A stretch of DNA of 64,000 nt from Terriglobia bacterium (lineage in GTDB: Bacteria; Acidobacteriota; Terriglobia; Terriglobales; Acidobacteriaceae). The translations under genes were made by a program, and so were the position numbers. A model generated the notes under the pieces. It did no database searches. It was not told the origin of the DNA and saw only the letters and a list, made by a program, of their open reading frames with translations. Of this stretch, positions 51,463-60,409 are shown piece after piece (position 1 is the stretch's first letter; every line of letters begins with the position of its first letter). The DNA is taken from the NCBI GenBank assembly GCA_020073215.1, contig JAIQFO010000006.1, positions 1 through 64,000 on the forward strand. Reading direction: 5' to 3'.

Positions 51463-53304
51463 TCAATCTGAGCGGTCACGATAGCCTCGCTCCAGTGAGG
51501 TCAGCGCTCGCTCCTTATCTCCAAGCACGGCATAAAGGCCGCCTAAATTCACTCCGCAAATGTAGCGTTGCGCAGCCTGTCGTTCGATCCGCTGCAGCAA
51601 TTCCTCGGCCTTATCCTTTCTTCCGGCGAGCGCAAAGGCAGCTGCGACATGAGAGATCGTGACTGGATTCGAAGTGGACCTCGCGATTCGATCAGCCGCA
51701 TCAATCGCCTCTGCCGACCGGCCGAGCTCTGCCAACGCCAGCGGGAGAGCACTTTCGTCCGTCTGTGTAGATCTTTGCGCCGCCTCGATCGCTTGATCAT
51801 ATCGCCGCAGTTCGAACAGGTATAACGGCAAGGCTCCGTGCGCTACCGGCAGCAGAGGATCCAACTCCTGGGCGCGACGGAGTTCGCGAATGGCGTCATC
51901 CCCACGGTTTTGCGTTTGCAAGTACTCCGCGTACCCGGCATGGGCCGAGGAAAGGTTGGGATTCAGTTCTAGCGCGCGGCGGAATTCTCGTTCGGCACCG
52001 GCCCAGTCCCAGTCGAAACTAAGCTTAATCTTGCCGAGCGAAGCGTGCGCATCGGCGAGGGTTTCGTCGAGTTCTATCGCCCGCGCAGCGGCGGCTTTTG
52101 CCTGGGGCATCACGGCAAGCGGAGGCTTGTAAATCGTGCTTTGGTAGTAATAAGCCTCCGCAAGGCGCGCATACGCGATCGCATTGTCCGGTTCGCGGGC
52201 GAGTGCTTGTTGAAAATATTGGATCGCACTTTCAAGGCTTTCAGCGGTATTCTTCCGCAGTTCGTACACGCCGCGCAGATAAGCCTCAAGAGCGTCGGCA
52301 TTGACGATGCGCGCGCTTGCCAGCCGCGCTTGCTCCGGCATCGTCAGGGTCACTCCAACCCCGCGCGCAATTGCCTGCGCGATCTTCGCCTGCAGAATGA
52401 CTACATCGCGCAGGTCGCCCTCGAACTCCTCCGCCCACACCGACGACTGGTCGCGGATTCGAATGAGCTGCACGTTGACGCGTACGCGATTCCGGGCCCG
52501 CAGCACGGCTCCCTCCACCGCGTACTCCGCCCCGAGGTCGCGCCCGATATCGCTGATGGGCTTGCCGCTCTGTTTGTAGCGAACGGCCGAGGTGCGCGCG
52601 ATAACGCCGAGCCTGGCGGGCACGAGCCCGGATAACTGACTAGTGATCTCTTCTGTAAGGCCGGCACTGAAGTAGTCCTGCTTGGGACTGCCTAGATTAT
52701 CGAAGGGCAGGACAACGAGCATGCGTCGCGCCAGGTCTGCCGAAGCGGTCGTTGCGGGGACAGGAGAGCTGTGATCGCCAAGCAAAACAGCGCGCCAATG
52801 CAACGGAGTCGTGATTGCCAGCGTGCCGGCAAAGCCCACGATGATGGCCGCCACAACCGCGAGCCCGGTCCATAACAGCCGCTGCGAACCGTTCGGCCGA
52901 GCCGCCGCGTCGCGCCGCGTATCAGGCTCAATCTCATTACTGCTCGGCTCTGTTTGCCCGTTGTCGTTTTGAACGGGAGCGATGAAGCGGTACCCGTGCC
53001 GCGGGAGCGTCTCGATAAAGCGCGGCGTGTCGGCATCATCGCCCAGTGCCGCCCGAATTTGCCGGATGCACAGATTCAGTCCGTGCTCAAAATCAACAAA
53101 GGTGTCGGGACCCCAGATTTCGTTTTTGAGCTCTTCGCGTGTGACCAGTTGTGCGGGGCGCGTGGTGAGCAGGACAAGAACCTTCGCAGCCTGCGGGCGC
53201 AGCGCAGTTCTGTGCCCCGACTTACACAACTCGCCGCTGTGCAGGTCGAGTTCAAAGACGCCGAAATGCAACACGCCATCTTCCGGCGAAGGGGCCATAC
53301 TCAC
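51463..53304 (-). CDS. ToxR/CadC-type winged-helix regulator with TolB-N and TPR domains
   Basis: The 613-residue protein starts with an OmpR-type winged helix (FGVFELDLHSGELCKSGHRTALRPQAAKVLVLLTTRPAQLVTREELKNEIWG...HGLNLCIRQIRAAL). A transmembrane segment (WTGLAVVAAIIVGFAGTLAI) follows, then a TolB-N-like domain (RMLVVLPFDNLGSPKQDYFSAGLTEEITSQLS) and TPR repeats. It thus looks like a membrane-bound transcription factor whose periplasmic part senses an input. The GTG start at 53304 is behind GAGGGA; an ATG at 53298 is the alternative. Targets unknown. Confidence 0.9.
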   Translation of the reverse strand: MSMAPSPEDGVLHFGVFELDLHSGELCKSGHRTALRPQAAKVLVLLTTRPAQLVTREELKNEIWGPDTFVDFEHGLNLCIRQIRAALGDDADTPRFIETLPRHGYRFIAPVQNDNGQTEPSSNEIEPDTRRDAAARPNGSQRLLWTGLAVVAAIIVGFAGTLAITTPLHWRAVLLGDHSSPVPATTASADLARRMLVVLPFDNLGSPKQDYFSAGLTEEITSQLSGLVPARLGVIARTSAVRYKQSGKPISDIGRDLGAEYAVEGAVLRARNRVRVNVQLIRIRDQSSVWAEEFEGDLRDVVILQAKIAQAIARGVGVTLTMPEQARLASARIVNADALEAYLRGVYELRKNTAESLESAIQYFQQALAREPDNAIAYARLAEAYYYQSTIYKPPLAVMPQAKAAAARAIELDETLADAHASLGKIKLSFDWDWAGAEREFRRALELNPNLSSAHAGYAEYLQTQNRGDDAIRELRRAQELDPLLPVAHGALPLYLFELRRYDQAIEAAQRSTQTDESALPLALAELGRSAEAIDAADRIARSTSNPVTISHVAAAFALAGRKDKAEELLQRIERQAAQRYICGVNLGGLYAVLGDKERALTSLERGYRDRSD

Positions 53305-53516
53305 CGCAAGGTTCCCTCTTGGGAAGTCGCGCGCATTATACGTCCAAAGGCGACCTCGTAGATGTGAGAAGTTAAGATACTCCGATTCAGCAACTTAGGC
53401 GCTCACCAACAACTAACCAACCGGCCCTTGATCCCCTTCTGCGCTTGCTCCATAGTCCGCTGCGTTCGGCACCAACCGAAATAACCAAGCCCAAATCGCT
53501 TGTACAAGGAGGCATT

Positions 53517-54374
53517 ATGAAGGGATCAAGGACTCAACACCTGAAGGCACGCGGAGCGGCCACTGCAGTGCTGATTTTGTTGCTGTTCGTATCGCTCGCA
53601 TCGGTTGCACCTGCGGCGGCGCAGAAAACACTCGACTACCCGAACGCCGCGGCTACCGTCGCCAGCGGTATCAACGATTCGGGAACCATTGTCGGCAATT
53701 ACTACAACAGCGATGGTTCTGAACACAGCTTTGTTTCCGACGGGCAAAGCTTCACCAACATCGACGTCCCCAAGGCCGTCTGGACCGAAGCTGCGGGCAT
53801 CAATCAGGGTGGCGACGTGGTCGGCTATTACGGCAATGTCGCCGACAGCCTGATGCACGGCTTCTTGCGCACCGCTGATGGAAAGTTTTCCACCATTGAT
53901 CGCCTGGGACGCTTCAACACTATGCCGTTAGGAATCAATTCTTCCCGCACCATCGTTGGCTGTATGCACAACCCGGGCACGATGCATGGCTGGGTGTGGC
54001 AGAACGGCGCCTTCGTTTCGCTCAGTCCCGCCTATGCGATGTATAACGCGATCAACGATGCCGGAACCATCGCCGGCTGGTATTACGCCGCCCCGGCCAG
54101 CATCCGCAGCTTCGTGTTGAGCGGCACGGGAAAGACGGATGTCGCTTTTCCCGGCTCGGCTGATACTGAGGCTTATGGCATCAACGACTTCGGGGCCGTG
54201 GTGGGCTGGTACGCTGGGGCGGGCACGAGCCACGGCTTCCTGTTAGAGAACGGCCAGTTCACAACCATTAACGTTGCCGGCGCGAACCTTACGCACGCGC
54301 TCGGAATCAATACCGCGGGCACCATCGTCGGCTACTTCAAGGACGCAAGCGGCTATCACGGCTTCGTTCTATAG
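53517..54374 (+). CDS. Exported HAF-repeat protein
   Basis: The 285-residue product starts at MKGSRTQHLKARG behind AAGGAGG and has a signal peptide (ATAVLILLLFVSLASVAPAAAQ). It consists of HAF-type beta repeats with the recurring GIN-D/N-S-G-T-I-V-G core: GINDSGTIVGNYYN, GINQGGDVVGYYG, GINSSRTIVGCM, AINDAGTIAGWYY, GINDFGAVVGWYAG, GINTAGTIVGYFKD. Seven to eight repeats are visible, suggesting a surface-exposed beta structure. Role unknown. Confidence 0.85.
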   Translation: MKGSRTQHLKARGAATAVLILLLFVSLASVAPAAAQKTLDYPNAAATVASGINDSGTIVGNYYNSDGSEHSFVSDGQSFTNIDVPKAVWTEAAGINQGGDVVGYYGNVADSLMHGFLRTADGKFSTIDRLGRFNTMPLGINSSRTIVGCMHNPGTMHGWVWQNGAFVSLSPAYAMYNAINDAGTIAGWYYAAPASIRSFVLSGTGKTDVAFPGSADTEAYGINDFGAVVGWYAGAGTSHGFLLENGQFTTINVAGANLTHALGINTAGTIVGYFKDASGYHGFVL

Positions 54375-54822
54375 GCCGTCGAGCTGTAAGCGAACCAGCT
54401 AAACGCCGAGGAATCGGTAGAACGGCAGCGACCCAGGGCGCTGCCCTTCATTTCGAGCTGACAGCACTCCGGATGCCTCTGGGCTTGGTCCGCGACTAGC
54501 CAGCTCGAGATCCGGCACGCGCCGGGGAGTCCCTGCGCGTGTCGGACCCAGTGGTTTTCCGTAGTTCGTTTTTCCAAGGACAAACGCAACAGTTATTGTC
54601 AGACTGAGTTTTCATCTGATGGGACTTAGCGTGATCGTGGAGGGTTTTCGGCTATGTTCTGATCGAGTGGTCGGCTAGCCGGAAGTTGGGAATTCCGACC
54701 AGGAATCCTGCTCGCTGTCTGACAACTGGCGGCCCGTCCCACTGTTCGTAGGGTCGAGTTCAAATTATTACTCCTCAAATTACCAATTACAAATTACCCA
54801 ATTACCCAATTACCAAATTCCC
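54375..54822. other. Intergenic region with a repeat tract at its right end
   Basis: This gap has no supportable gene. From about 54770 it runs into tandem AATTACC/ATTACAA-like repeats directly after (3' of) the MbfA-type gene. Nothing else is recognised. Confidence 0.4.
54766..54822. repeat. AATTACC/ATTACAAA tandem tract
   Basis: Imperfect repeats of ATTACC and ATTACAAATT form an AT-rich tract unlike the G+C-rich surroundings. It lies at the 3' end of the MbfA-type gene. Confidence 0.55.
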
Positions 54823-55779
54823 TCACGAGCTCCCAATCCAAATCCCCACCGCGAACACCAGCACGCCGCCCACCACCACCTGAAACGCCGCCGACAGCAG
54901 CGGAGTATCCATATATCGATTCCGAACCCAGGCGATCGTAGCCAGCTCCGCCGCCACCACAATTACCGCCGCGATGAACGCAACATGGAAGTCTTTTATC
55001 AAGAAGGGAAGCGTGTGCCCGATCCCGCCCGCCGCGGTCATCAATCCCGTTACCGCGCCACGCAGCATCGGACGCCCGCGCCCCGTCATTGATCCGTCAT
55101 CCGACAGCGCCTCCGCAAATGCCATTGAGATTCCCGCGCCGATCGAAGCCGCGAGGCCCACCAAAAACGCATCGCCGCTGCTTTTTGTAGCAAACGCCGC
55201 CGCGAACACCGGAGCCAGCGTCGATACCGAACCATCCATCAACCCCGCCAGTCCCGGCTGCACAATCTGCAACACAAACAGACGCCGCTGCGCTTCCTCC
55301 TCGGTTTTCTGCACCGTCTGAGTAATGCTCTCCGACATCGCTTCCGCCGCCACCTGGTGCTTGCGCTCGACCTCTTCCAGATCGCCCAGCAGTTTGCGGA
55401 TGCCCGCGTCCGTCACCTGCCCAATCGCCTTCTGATAGAACTGGCGCGTCTCCAGTTCCATGATCTCGGCCTGCTTCCGCACCTCCGAAATCTTCAGAGG
55501 ACGCGTCAGCCAGAATGGCCTCCGCTGCACAAACCCCTTCACATCCTGCCGCCGGATCAGCGGAATGTGTTCCCCAAAACGCTCCCGATACGTCGCAATC
55601 AGCGAGGACCGATGCTCCGATTCCTCCGCTCCCATGTCATCGAACAGCTTCGCCGTTGCCGGATACGTCTCCCTCAGTCCGTCGGCAAAATCCGCATACA
55701 CCCGGCCATCTTCTTCCTCGAGGGAAACAGCCAGCGCTAGAATCTCGCGCTCCGTCAAGTCTTTGAAGTTTCGCGCCAT
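54823..55779 (-). CDS. MbfA-type ferritin-like/VIT1 fusion protein
   Basis: The start is [17 protein letters not shown] (55779). The N-terminal half is a ferritin-like (erythrin) domain: [61 protein letters not shown], with Glu and His ligands for a di-iron site. The C-terminal half is a VIT1/CCC1-type transporter: [61 protein letters not shown]. This combination is known as MbfA, a membrane-bound iron exporter in alphaproteobacteria. It likely moves Fe/Mn out of the cytosol. Confidence 0.88.
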   Translation of the reverse strand: MARNFKDLTEREILALAVSLEEEDGRVYADFADGLRETYPATAKLFDDMGAEESEHRSSLIATYRERFGEHIPLIRRQDVKGFVQRRPFWLTRPLKISEVRKQAEIMELETRQFYQKAIGQVTDAGIRKLLGDLEEVERKHQVAAEAMSESITQTVQKTEEEAQRRLFVLQIVQPGLAGLMDGSVSTLAPVFAAAFATKSSGDAFLVGLAASIGAGISMAFAEALSDDGSMTGRGRPMLRGAVTGLMTAAGGIGHTLPFLIKDFHVAFIAAVIVVAAELATIAWVRNRYMDTPLLSAAFQVVVGGVLVFAVGIWIGSS

Positions 55780-55871
55780 GCCGACCAGTGTACTGATTCT
55801 CGATTCGGTTTCAAGATTGTGATTTCGATACCTGTAAGGGCCCTGTGGTGACGCCGAGAGCCGCCTGGAGA

Positions 55872-55892
55872 GGCTGCGGAAAAAGTCAGGAA
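55872..55892. repeat. Dispersed repeat GGCTGCGGAAAAAGTCAGG (copy 2)
   Basis: Perfect 21-base match to 31019-31039; here it directly precedes the GCGGACA-type palindrome. Confidence 0.6.
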
Positions 55893-55898
55893 CGTGTA

Positions 55899-55920
55899 GC
55901 GCGGACACTCTTGTCCGCGC
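55899..55920. repeat. Palindromic element, GCGCGGACA / TGTCCGCGC
   Basis: Perfect 9-base arms around a CTCT loop. Same design as the gph insertion at 9105. Confidence 0.75.
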
Positions 55921-55949
55921 AGGCCTTCGCTCTTTCCACCGTCATGACC

Positions 55950-56108
55950 CCTAAAGTATTTATTTCTCAAAGACTTGGCGGGAAACGACCGAAAAACCAA
56001 CCAAAAGTCCTGCCTAACCTATTGATTTATAAATATCTTACGAGTAAGTCCTTATTCCTCAAAGACCTGCCAACCACCAACCCTAAGTCTTTGATTCCAA
56101 AAGACCGC
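55950..56108 (+). repeat. Four imperfect direct repeats (TAAGT...TTCTCAAAGAC)
   Basis: Copies near 55950-55976, 56013-56039, 56044-56069 and 56082-56108 share a pattern like TAAGTCCTTATTCCTCAAAGACC. They are AT-rich and spaced 63, 31 and 38 bases. No coding or RNA function is assigned. Confidence 0.5.
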
Positions 56109-56264
56109 TCTAGGAGGGGTCCAACCCAGGATCTGCGCGCAAGCGCCTACGAACCCTACTTTCACGATGGGCTGCGAACTGTCTCAATACCTCCGTAACA
56201 TTCCCCACCTCTGCCCAAATCGGTTTTAATCACACATCCCCTGAAGACACTTCGAGGAGACTTT

Positions 56265-56678
56265 ATGAAACGAATCGCGTTGTTCGCCTTGCTCTGCGCC
56301 TCTGTTGCCTACGCGCGGGACCAGCGCCCCGCGCAGTCGGGCACGCTCCTGCAGATGGACTCGGTCGAATGCGGCACCGACCAGAAGAGCGCCAAGACTT
56401 TCGGCGGTGAGATCATCGGCACCGACAATGCTCATCAGAAGATGCACACCCTGCTCTGCCAGGAATATCTCTTGCAGACGGACCGCATCATCTACCGCAT
56501 TCGCCCCAAGGACGACAAGCATCCCGTCCTGCTGCCCGTCGGCGAAAAGGCGCAGCTCCGCATCGAGAAGGACCACATGAAGCTGCGCGTCGAAGACCTC
56601 GACAACAAAGAGCGGGAGTACGTCGTCGTCTCCATGACACCGCGGATGGAAGCTCAAACCGCCGACAACCGCAAATAG
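56265..56678 (+). CDS. Small exported protein, function unknown
   Basis: The 137-residue product has a signal peptide (RIALFALLCASVAYA) and a beta-rich mature part with two cysteines (DSVECGTDQ, LLCQEYLLQ) that may form a disulfide bond. It ends in a charged tail. The pattern TDRIIYRIRPKDDKHPVLLPVGEKAQ looks like a small beta domain, but I recognise no family. The GAGGAG ribosome binding site is just ahead of the ATG. Confidence 0.7.
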   Translation: MKRIALFALLCASVAYARDQRPAQSGTLLQMDSVECGTDQKSAKTFGGEIIGTDNAHQKMHTLLCQEYLLQTDRIIYRIRPKDDKHPVLLPVGEKAQLRIEKDHMKLRVEDLDNKEREYVVVSMTPRMEAQTADNRK

Positions 56679-56729
56679 TCTGCGGGGTTCCCGTGTAGTG
56701 GGAACTCTCTTGTCCGCAAAAGAAAAAAC

Positions 56730-56772
56730 AGCCATCCGCCGTCAGTCAGGCTCCCCCTGACGGCCGATGGCT
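56730..56772. terminator. Hairpin between convergent genes
   Basis: AGCCATCCGCCGTCAG and CTGACGGCCGATGGCT pair with one mismatch around an 11-base loop, between two genes that end toward each other. It is followed by a CTGATCG heptad tract. It probably serves as a bidirectional terminator, though it also looks like the local repeat families. Confidence 0.5.
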
Positions 56773-56802
56773 GATGTCTGATCGCTGATCGCTGAAAAGC
56801 TC

Positions 56803-57063
56803 CTAGCGTGCTGCCTTGGCCGCTTCGATTGCCTCGTGCAGCTCGCGCTCGGCCGCCCGCAGATGCTCTTCCGCCTTCACGCCATGCCCGGCCATATCGT
56901 AGTGGTTGGCGGCGCGGGCCCGGTCCATCTCATGGATCGCTTCTTGCACATGGTTATGGGCCGATTCCAGGTCTGCCCAGTCACGGACCTTGTCGGCGAC
57001 CGCAATTCCAGCAACAAACGACAGACACAGGGAAAGAACGGCAACCGCAATCGCTCTGGTCAT
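56803..57063 (-). CDS. Small exported helical protein
   Basis: The 86-residue product starts MTRAIAVAVLSLCLSFVAGIAVA (signal peptide), then forms two amphipathic helices rich in Ala, His and Glu (ADLESAHNHVQEAIHEMDRARAANHYDMAGHGVKAEEHLRAAERELHEAIEAAKA). It resembles small periplasmic helical proteins of unknown function. The ORF-track start is 43 residues upstream and unsupported. Confidence 0.6.
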   Translation of the reverse strand: MTRAIAVAVLSLCLSFVAGIAVADKVRDWADLESAHNHVQEAIHEMDRARAANHYDMAGHGVKAEEHLRAAERELHEAIEAAKAAR

Positions 57064-57180
57064 AATTTTCCTTTCAAAGCTGTGGATTAGGGTTTCCCAG
57101 CACTCACGGATTTTCGCCATTGTCCCTGACCACCCACCGACTGTCAAACGCATCGCAGCGTGACAACAGGTTCGTGTGGC

Positions 57181-57198
57181 GCGGGCGCCCACGCCCGC
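57181..57198. repeat. Palindromic element, GCGGGCG / CGCCCGC
   Basis: A further copy of the dispersed palindrome family (4-base loop CCCA). It falls at the start of the ORF-track frame of the next gene, another reason to prefer the downstream start. Confidence 0.65.
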
Positions 57199-57292
57199 GG
57201 CGTTGGATCTGCGTCTGACCGATGTACCCGGAAATACGGGTGATCTGGGTCACAGCCTCATGTCCGCTGCTTCCGTTACAGTGTGGACACGC

Positions 57293-57724
57293 ATGGGCGG
57301 ATTCTCCATCCTCACTAACCGCAAACGCGCCATCGTTGCCCTGGTGCATTCCGTAGTGTTCCTGATGATTGCGGTCCGGCAAATGATTGCCGTCCAGCCT
57401 GCCGCCGGCCTCTGGGTGGCATCCACGGTGTCCCGCGGCACGTGGATTCTTTGCGGGATCTTTGCCCTGGTCTCCGTAATTCTTCTCTGGCTTTTCGTCA
57501 TTTCCTGCGGATGGATGGAAAAATTCTATTTCGGACTCTGCACCGTCAGCGCCGCCTCGGGCCTGCTGCGAACCGCGGCCGGCGACCAGGCATTTCACGC
57601 CGGCCTCTACCTAAGAGTTGTCATGCTGGTCAGTGCGATTCTGGTGGGACTGTTGATCGTTCGAGAGCACTCGCGCACCCCATCCGGCGTGTCGGTGGAG
57701 TACGCCGAAGGTGGTAACTCCTAA
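57293..57724 (+). CDS. Small integral membrane protein
   Basis: The start at 57293 (MGGFSILTNRKRAIVAL) is preferred; the ORF-track start at 57176 lies on a repeat palindrome. The ~143-residue product has four hydrophobic segments (IVALVHSVVFLMIAVRQM, WILCGIFALVSVILLWLFVIS, AGLYLRVVMLVSAILVGLL and one more). No family is recognised. It ends close to the sigma-54 activator gene. Confidence 0.55.
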   Translation: MGGFSILTNRKRAIVALVHSVVFLMIAVRQMIAVQPAAGLWVASTVSRGTWILCGIFALVSVILLWLFVISCGWMEKFYFGLCTVSAASGLLRTAAGDQAFHAGLYLRVVMLVSAILVGLLIVREHSRTPSGVSVEYAEGGNS

Positions 57725-57972
57725 GGGCGTCTAAGGCATAGCAGCCATAAGGGTTACCAAAAGCAAGCTGCAGGCGGCCGATTGGTGGCCACGGGACTCT
57801 GATAGAATCTACCCAAGACCGAGGGCGAGGTTGCTGAACTCGGACGACTCCATGGGCCCATTTTAGGGGAGCTTTGCGAAGCCTCGGGGGATATAATTCG
57901 GGGCCGCCGCGGGAACCTGATCTGGCCGATCGATAACTTGGGATTCCAAGCGGCGCTCTTTGGGGTGCAGCC

Positions 57973-60270
57973 ATGGCATCACACCCTGGGCAACAGAAGC
58001 GCCATTCGGCGGAGGAGTCGCCAGTCGCCTGGGACCCGATCCGGCGGGACCTGGAAGAAGACAACGACTGGTATCGCGATCTGGTCGAGCACAGCCAAGA
58101 CCTGCTGTGTGTCCACGACCTGGAAGGCCGACTCCTGTCGGTTAATCCCGTTCCCGCGCGTCTGCTGGGTTACACGGTAGAGGAAATACTGCGAACGCCG
58201 ATGCGGGATCTTATCGATCCGCAATTCCGCGAACAATTCGATGCCTATCTGCGCGAGGTCGCGCGCACGGGGGAGTCGCACGGGCTGATGGCGGTGCTGA
58301 CGCGCTCGGGAGAGCGGCGGATCTGGGAGTATCACAACACCCTCCGAACCGAGGGAGTGGAGCGACCAATTGTGCGCGGGATCGCACACGACGTCACGGA
58401 ACAGGTGCGGGCGTCGAAGGCGCTGCGCGCGAGCAACGAACAACTGCTGCAGACGGCGCGGGAACGGGAGCGGATGCTCGGCGACCTGACGCTGTTCCGG
58501 ACGCTGCTCGACCAATCGAACGATGCCATTCAGGTAGTCGATCCCGAGACGCTGCGTTTTCTCGACGTGAATGAGAGGGCGTGCGTGGAGCTTGGATACA
58601 GCCGGGAAGAGCTTTTGTCGATGTCGGTTCTTGATATCGACACTGACCCCAGCGAAGGTATGCGGGCGGAAGTGGAGAAGCGGTTGCGTGAGTCGGGCTT
58701 CATAATCATGGAACGAGTACAACGGCGGAAGAATGGAACGACGTTTCCGGTCGAGGTAAATTTGCGAAAGGTGCGACTGGACCGCGAGTATGACGTGGCG
58801 CTGTCGCGGAACATCACGGCACGGAAACAGGCGGAGAAGGCCTTACGGGAAAGCGAACGGCGCTTCCGGGCGGTGTACGAGCGGTCCCCGATGGGCATTG
58901 CTCTGGTGGATTCAGCTAACGGACGAATCCTGCAAGTCAATCCGAAGTACTGCGAGATCGCCGGGCGTGGCGAAGAAGAACTGGTAGGGATCGACGTAAG
59001 AAGCATTACCCATCCCGATGATGTTGGGCAAACCAGTGAACAGTTGCGCCAACTGGCCGCAGAAGAACTGGCAAGTTACGAGATGGAGAAACGGTATGTG
59101 CGCCCCGACGGATCGGTGCGCTGGGTAAAGGTTCAGGTGGCGCCGATGTGGGGCGAAGGAGAGAGGGGCCGATGGCACATGGGGCTGGTGCAGGACATCA
59201 CCGAACGGAAGCAGTCGGAGGAGGCGATCGTTGCCCTGGTGCAAGAAGTGTCTGAAGCCAGGAAGAAGCTTGCCGAAGAAAAGCTTTATCTGGAGCAGGA
59301 AATTGATACCGAACTGGGGTTCGGGGAAATCATCGGAAAGAGCAAAGCCTTGCAGGCGGTCATGGGGCAGGTGGGAAAAGTGGCGGCCAGCGATGCTACC
59401 GTGCTCCTGCTCGGCGAAACCGGAACCGGCAAGGAACTGGTGGCGCGGGCCATCCACCGGCTGAGCCTGCGCTCCGGCAGCAGTTTCATCAAATTGAATT
59501 GTGCGGCGATTCCGTCGGGGCTGTTGGAAAGCGAGTTGTTCGGCAACGAAAAGGGCGCCTTCACCGGGGCGGTGAACAAGAAAATTGGGCGGCTCGAACT
59601 TGCCGACAAGGGCACGCTCTTTCTGGACGAGATCGGAGAGATTCCGCTGGCGTTGCAGCCGAAGCTGCTGCGGGTATTGCAGGATCAGGAGTTCGAGCGG
59701 TTGGGCGGAATTCACACGCTGAAGGTCGACTTTCGTTTGATTGCGGCGACGAACCGCGATTTGGCTGATGCCGTCCGTGAGAACGAGTTCCGCAGCGATT
59801 TGTATTACCGGCTGAATGTGTTTCCCATCCGCTTGCCACCATTACGGGAACGGCAAGAAGACATCCGGTTGCTGGTGGAGCATTTTGTGCGGCAGTTCTC
59901 TCAGCGGATGAACAAGTCGATTACTAGCATACCCAAGAGAACCGTGGATGCCCTGATGGGTTGGGAGTGGCCGGGGAACGTGCGGGAGTTGGAGAATTTT
60001 GTCGAGCGCTCGGTGATTCTGACCCAAGGTTCGGTGCTGGTCGCGCCGTTAAGTGAACTGAAGCCCATGACCGCGACGAAAGAAGAAGTCGTGGATGAAA
60101 GCCTGGAGGCGGCGGAACGCGACCATATTCTGCGCGCGTTGCGGGAGAGTCACGGGCAAATTGGCGGCCCGCGAGGCGCAGCCATGCGGTTGGGATTAAA
60201 GCGGACCACTCTGCAATCGAAGCTGAAGCAGTTGGGGATCAATCCGCGGTCGACGCCTCCGGAACATTAG
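57973..60270 (+). CDS. PAS-domain sigma-54-dependent transcriptional activator
   Basis: The 765-residue protein has three PAS domains ([90 protein letters not shown]), an AAA+ sigma-54 interaction domain ([59 protein letters not shown]) and a Fis-type C-terminal HTH ([41 protein letters not shown]). No receiver domain is present, so PAS domains likely sense the signal directly. Target genes are not evident here. Confidence 0.95.
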   Translation: MASHPGQQKRHSAEESPVAWDPIRRDLEEDNDWYRDLVEHSQDLLCVHDLEGRLLSVNPVPARLLGYTVEEILRTPMRDLIDPQFREQFDAYLREVARTGESHGLMAVLTRSGERRIWEYHNTLRTEGVERPIVRGIAHDVTEQVRASKALRASNEQLLQTARERERMLGDLTLFRTLLDQSNDAIQVVDPETLRFLDVNERACVELGYSREELLSMSVLDIDTDPSEGMRAEVEKRLRESGFIIMERVQRRKNGTTFPVEVNLRKVRLDREYDVALSRNITARKQAEKALRESERRFRAVYERSPMGIALVDSANGRILQVNPKYCEIAGRGEEELVGIDVRSITHPDDVGQTSEQLRQLAAEELASYEMEKRYVRPDGSVRWVKVQVAPMWGEGERGRWHMGLVQDITERKQSEEAIVALVQEVSEARKKLAEEKLYLEQEIDTELGFGEIIGKSKALQAVMGQVGKVAASDATVLLLGETGTGKELVARAIHRLSLRSGSSFIKLNCAAIPSGLLESELFGNEKGAFTGAVNKKIGRLELADKGTLFLDEIGEIPLALQPKLLRVLQDQEFERLGGIHTLKVDFRLIAATNRDLADAVRENEFRSDLYYRLNVFPIRLPPLRERQEDIRLLVEHFVRQFSQRMNKSITSIPKRTVDALMGWEWPGNVRELENFVERSVILTQGSVLVAPLSELKPMTATKEEVVDESLEAAERDHILRALRESHGQIGGPRGAAMRLGLKRTTLQSKLKQLGINPRSTPPEH

Positions 60271-60409
60271 GCCAGGGGTCAGTGGCCATGTTCTCAGCCT
60301 CTCGCAAATTTCCTGCTTACATGTGGTCTGCCCGATCTCTCCCCAAACTTGGTTGACCCGGCCGGGATGACAGCCTACCATTACGCCTTCACCTGCTCGC
60401 AACACTTCT

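Larger units (their letters stand above)
55780..56264. other. Repeat-rich intergenic region
   Basis: This 485-base gap holds the GGCTGCGGAAAAAGTCAGG repeat (55872), the GCGCGGACA/TGTCCGCGC palindrome (55899) and the set of four imperfect direct repeats at 55950-56108. No gene is supported. Confidence 0.5.

Noticed and set aside
55950-56108. CRISPR interpretation of the four direct repeats
   Set aside because: They are imperfect, only four in number, with unequal spacing, and there are no cas genes in the window.
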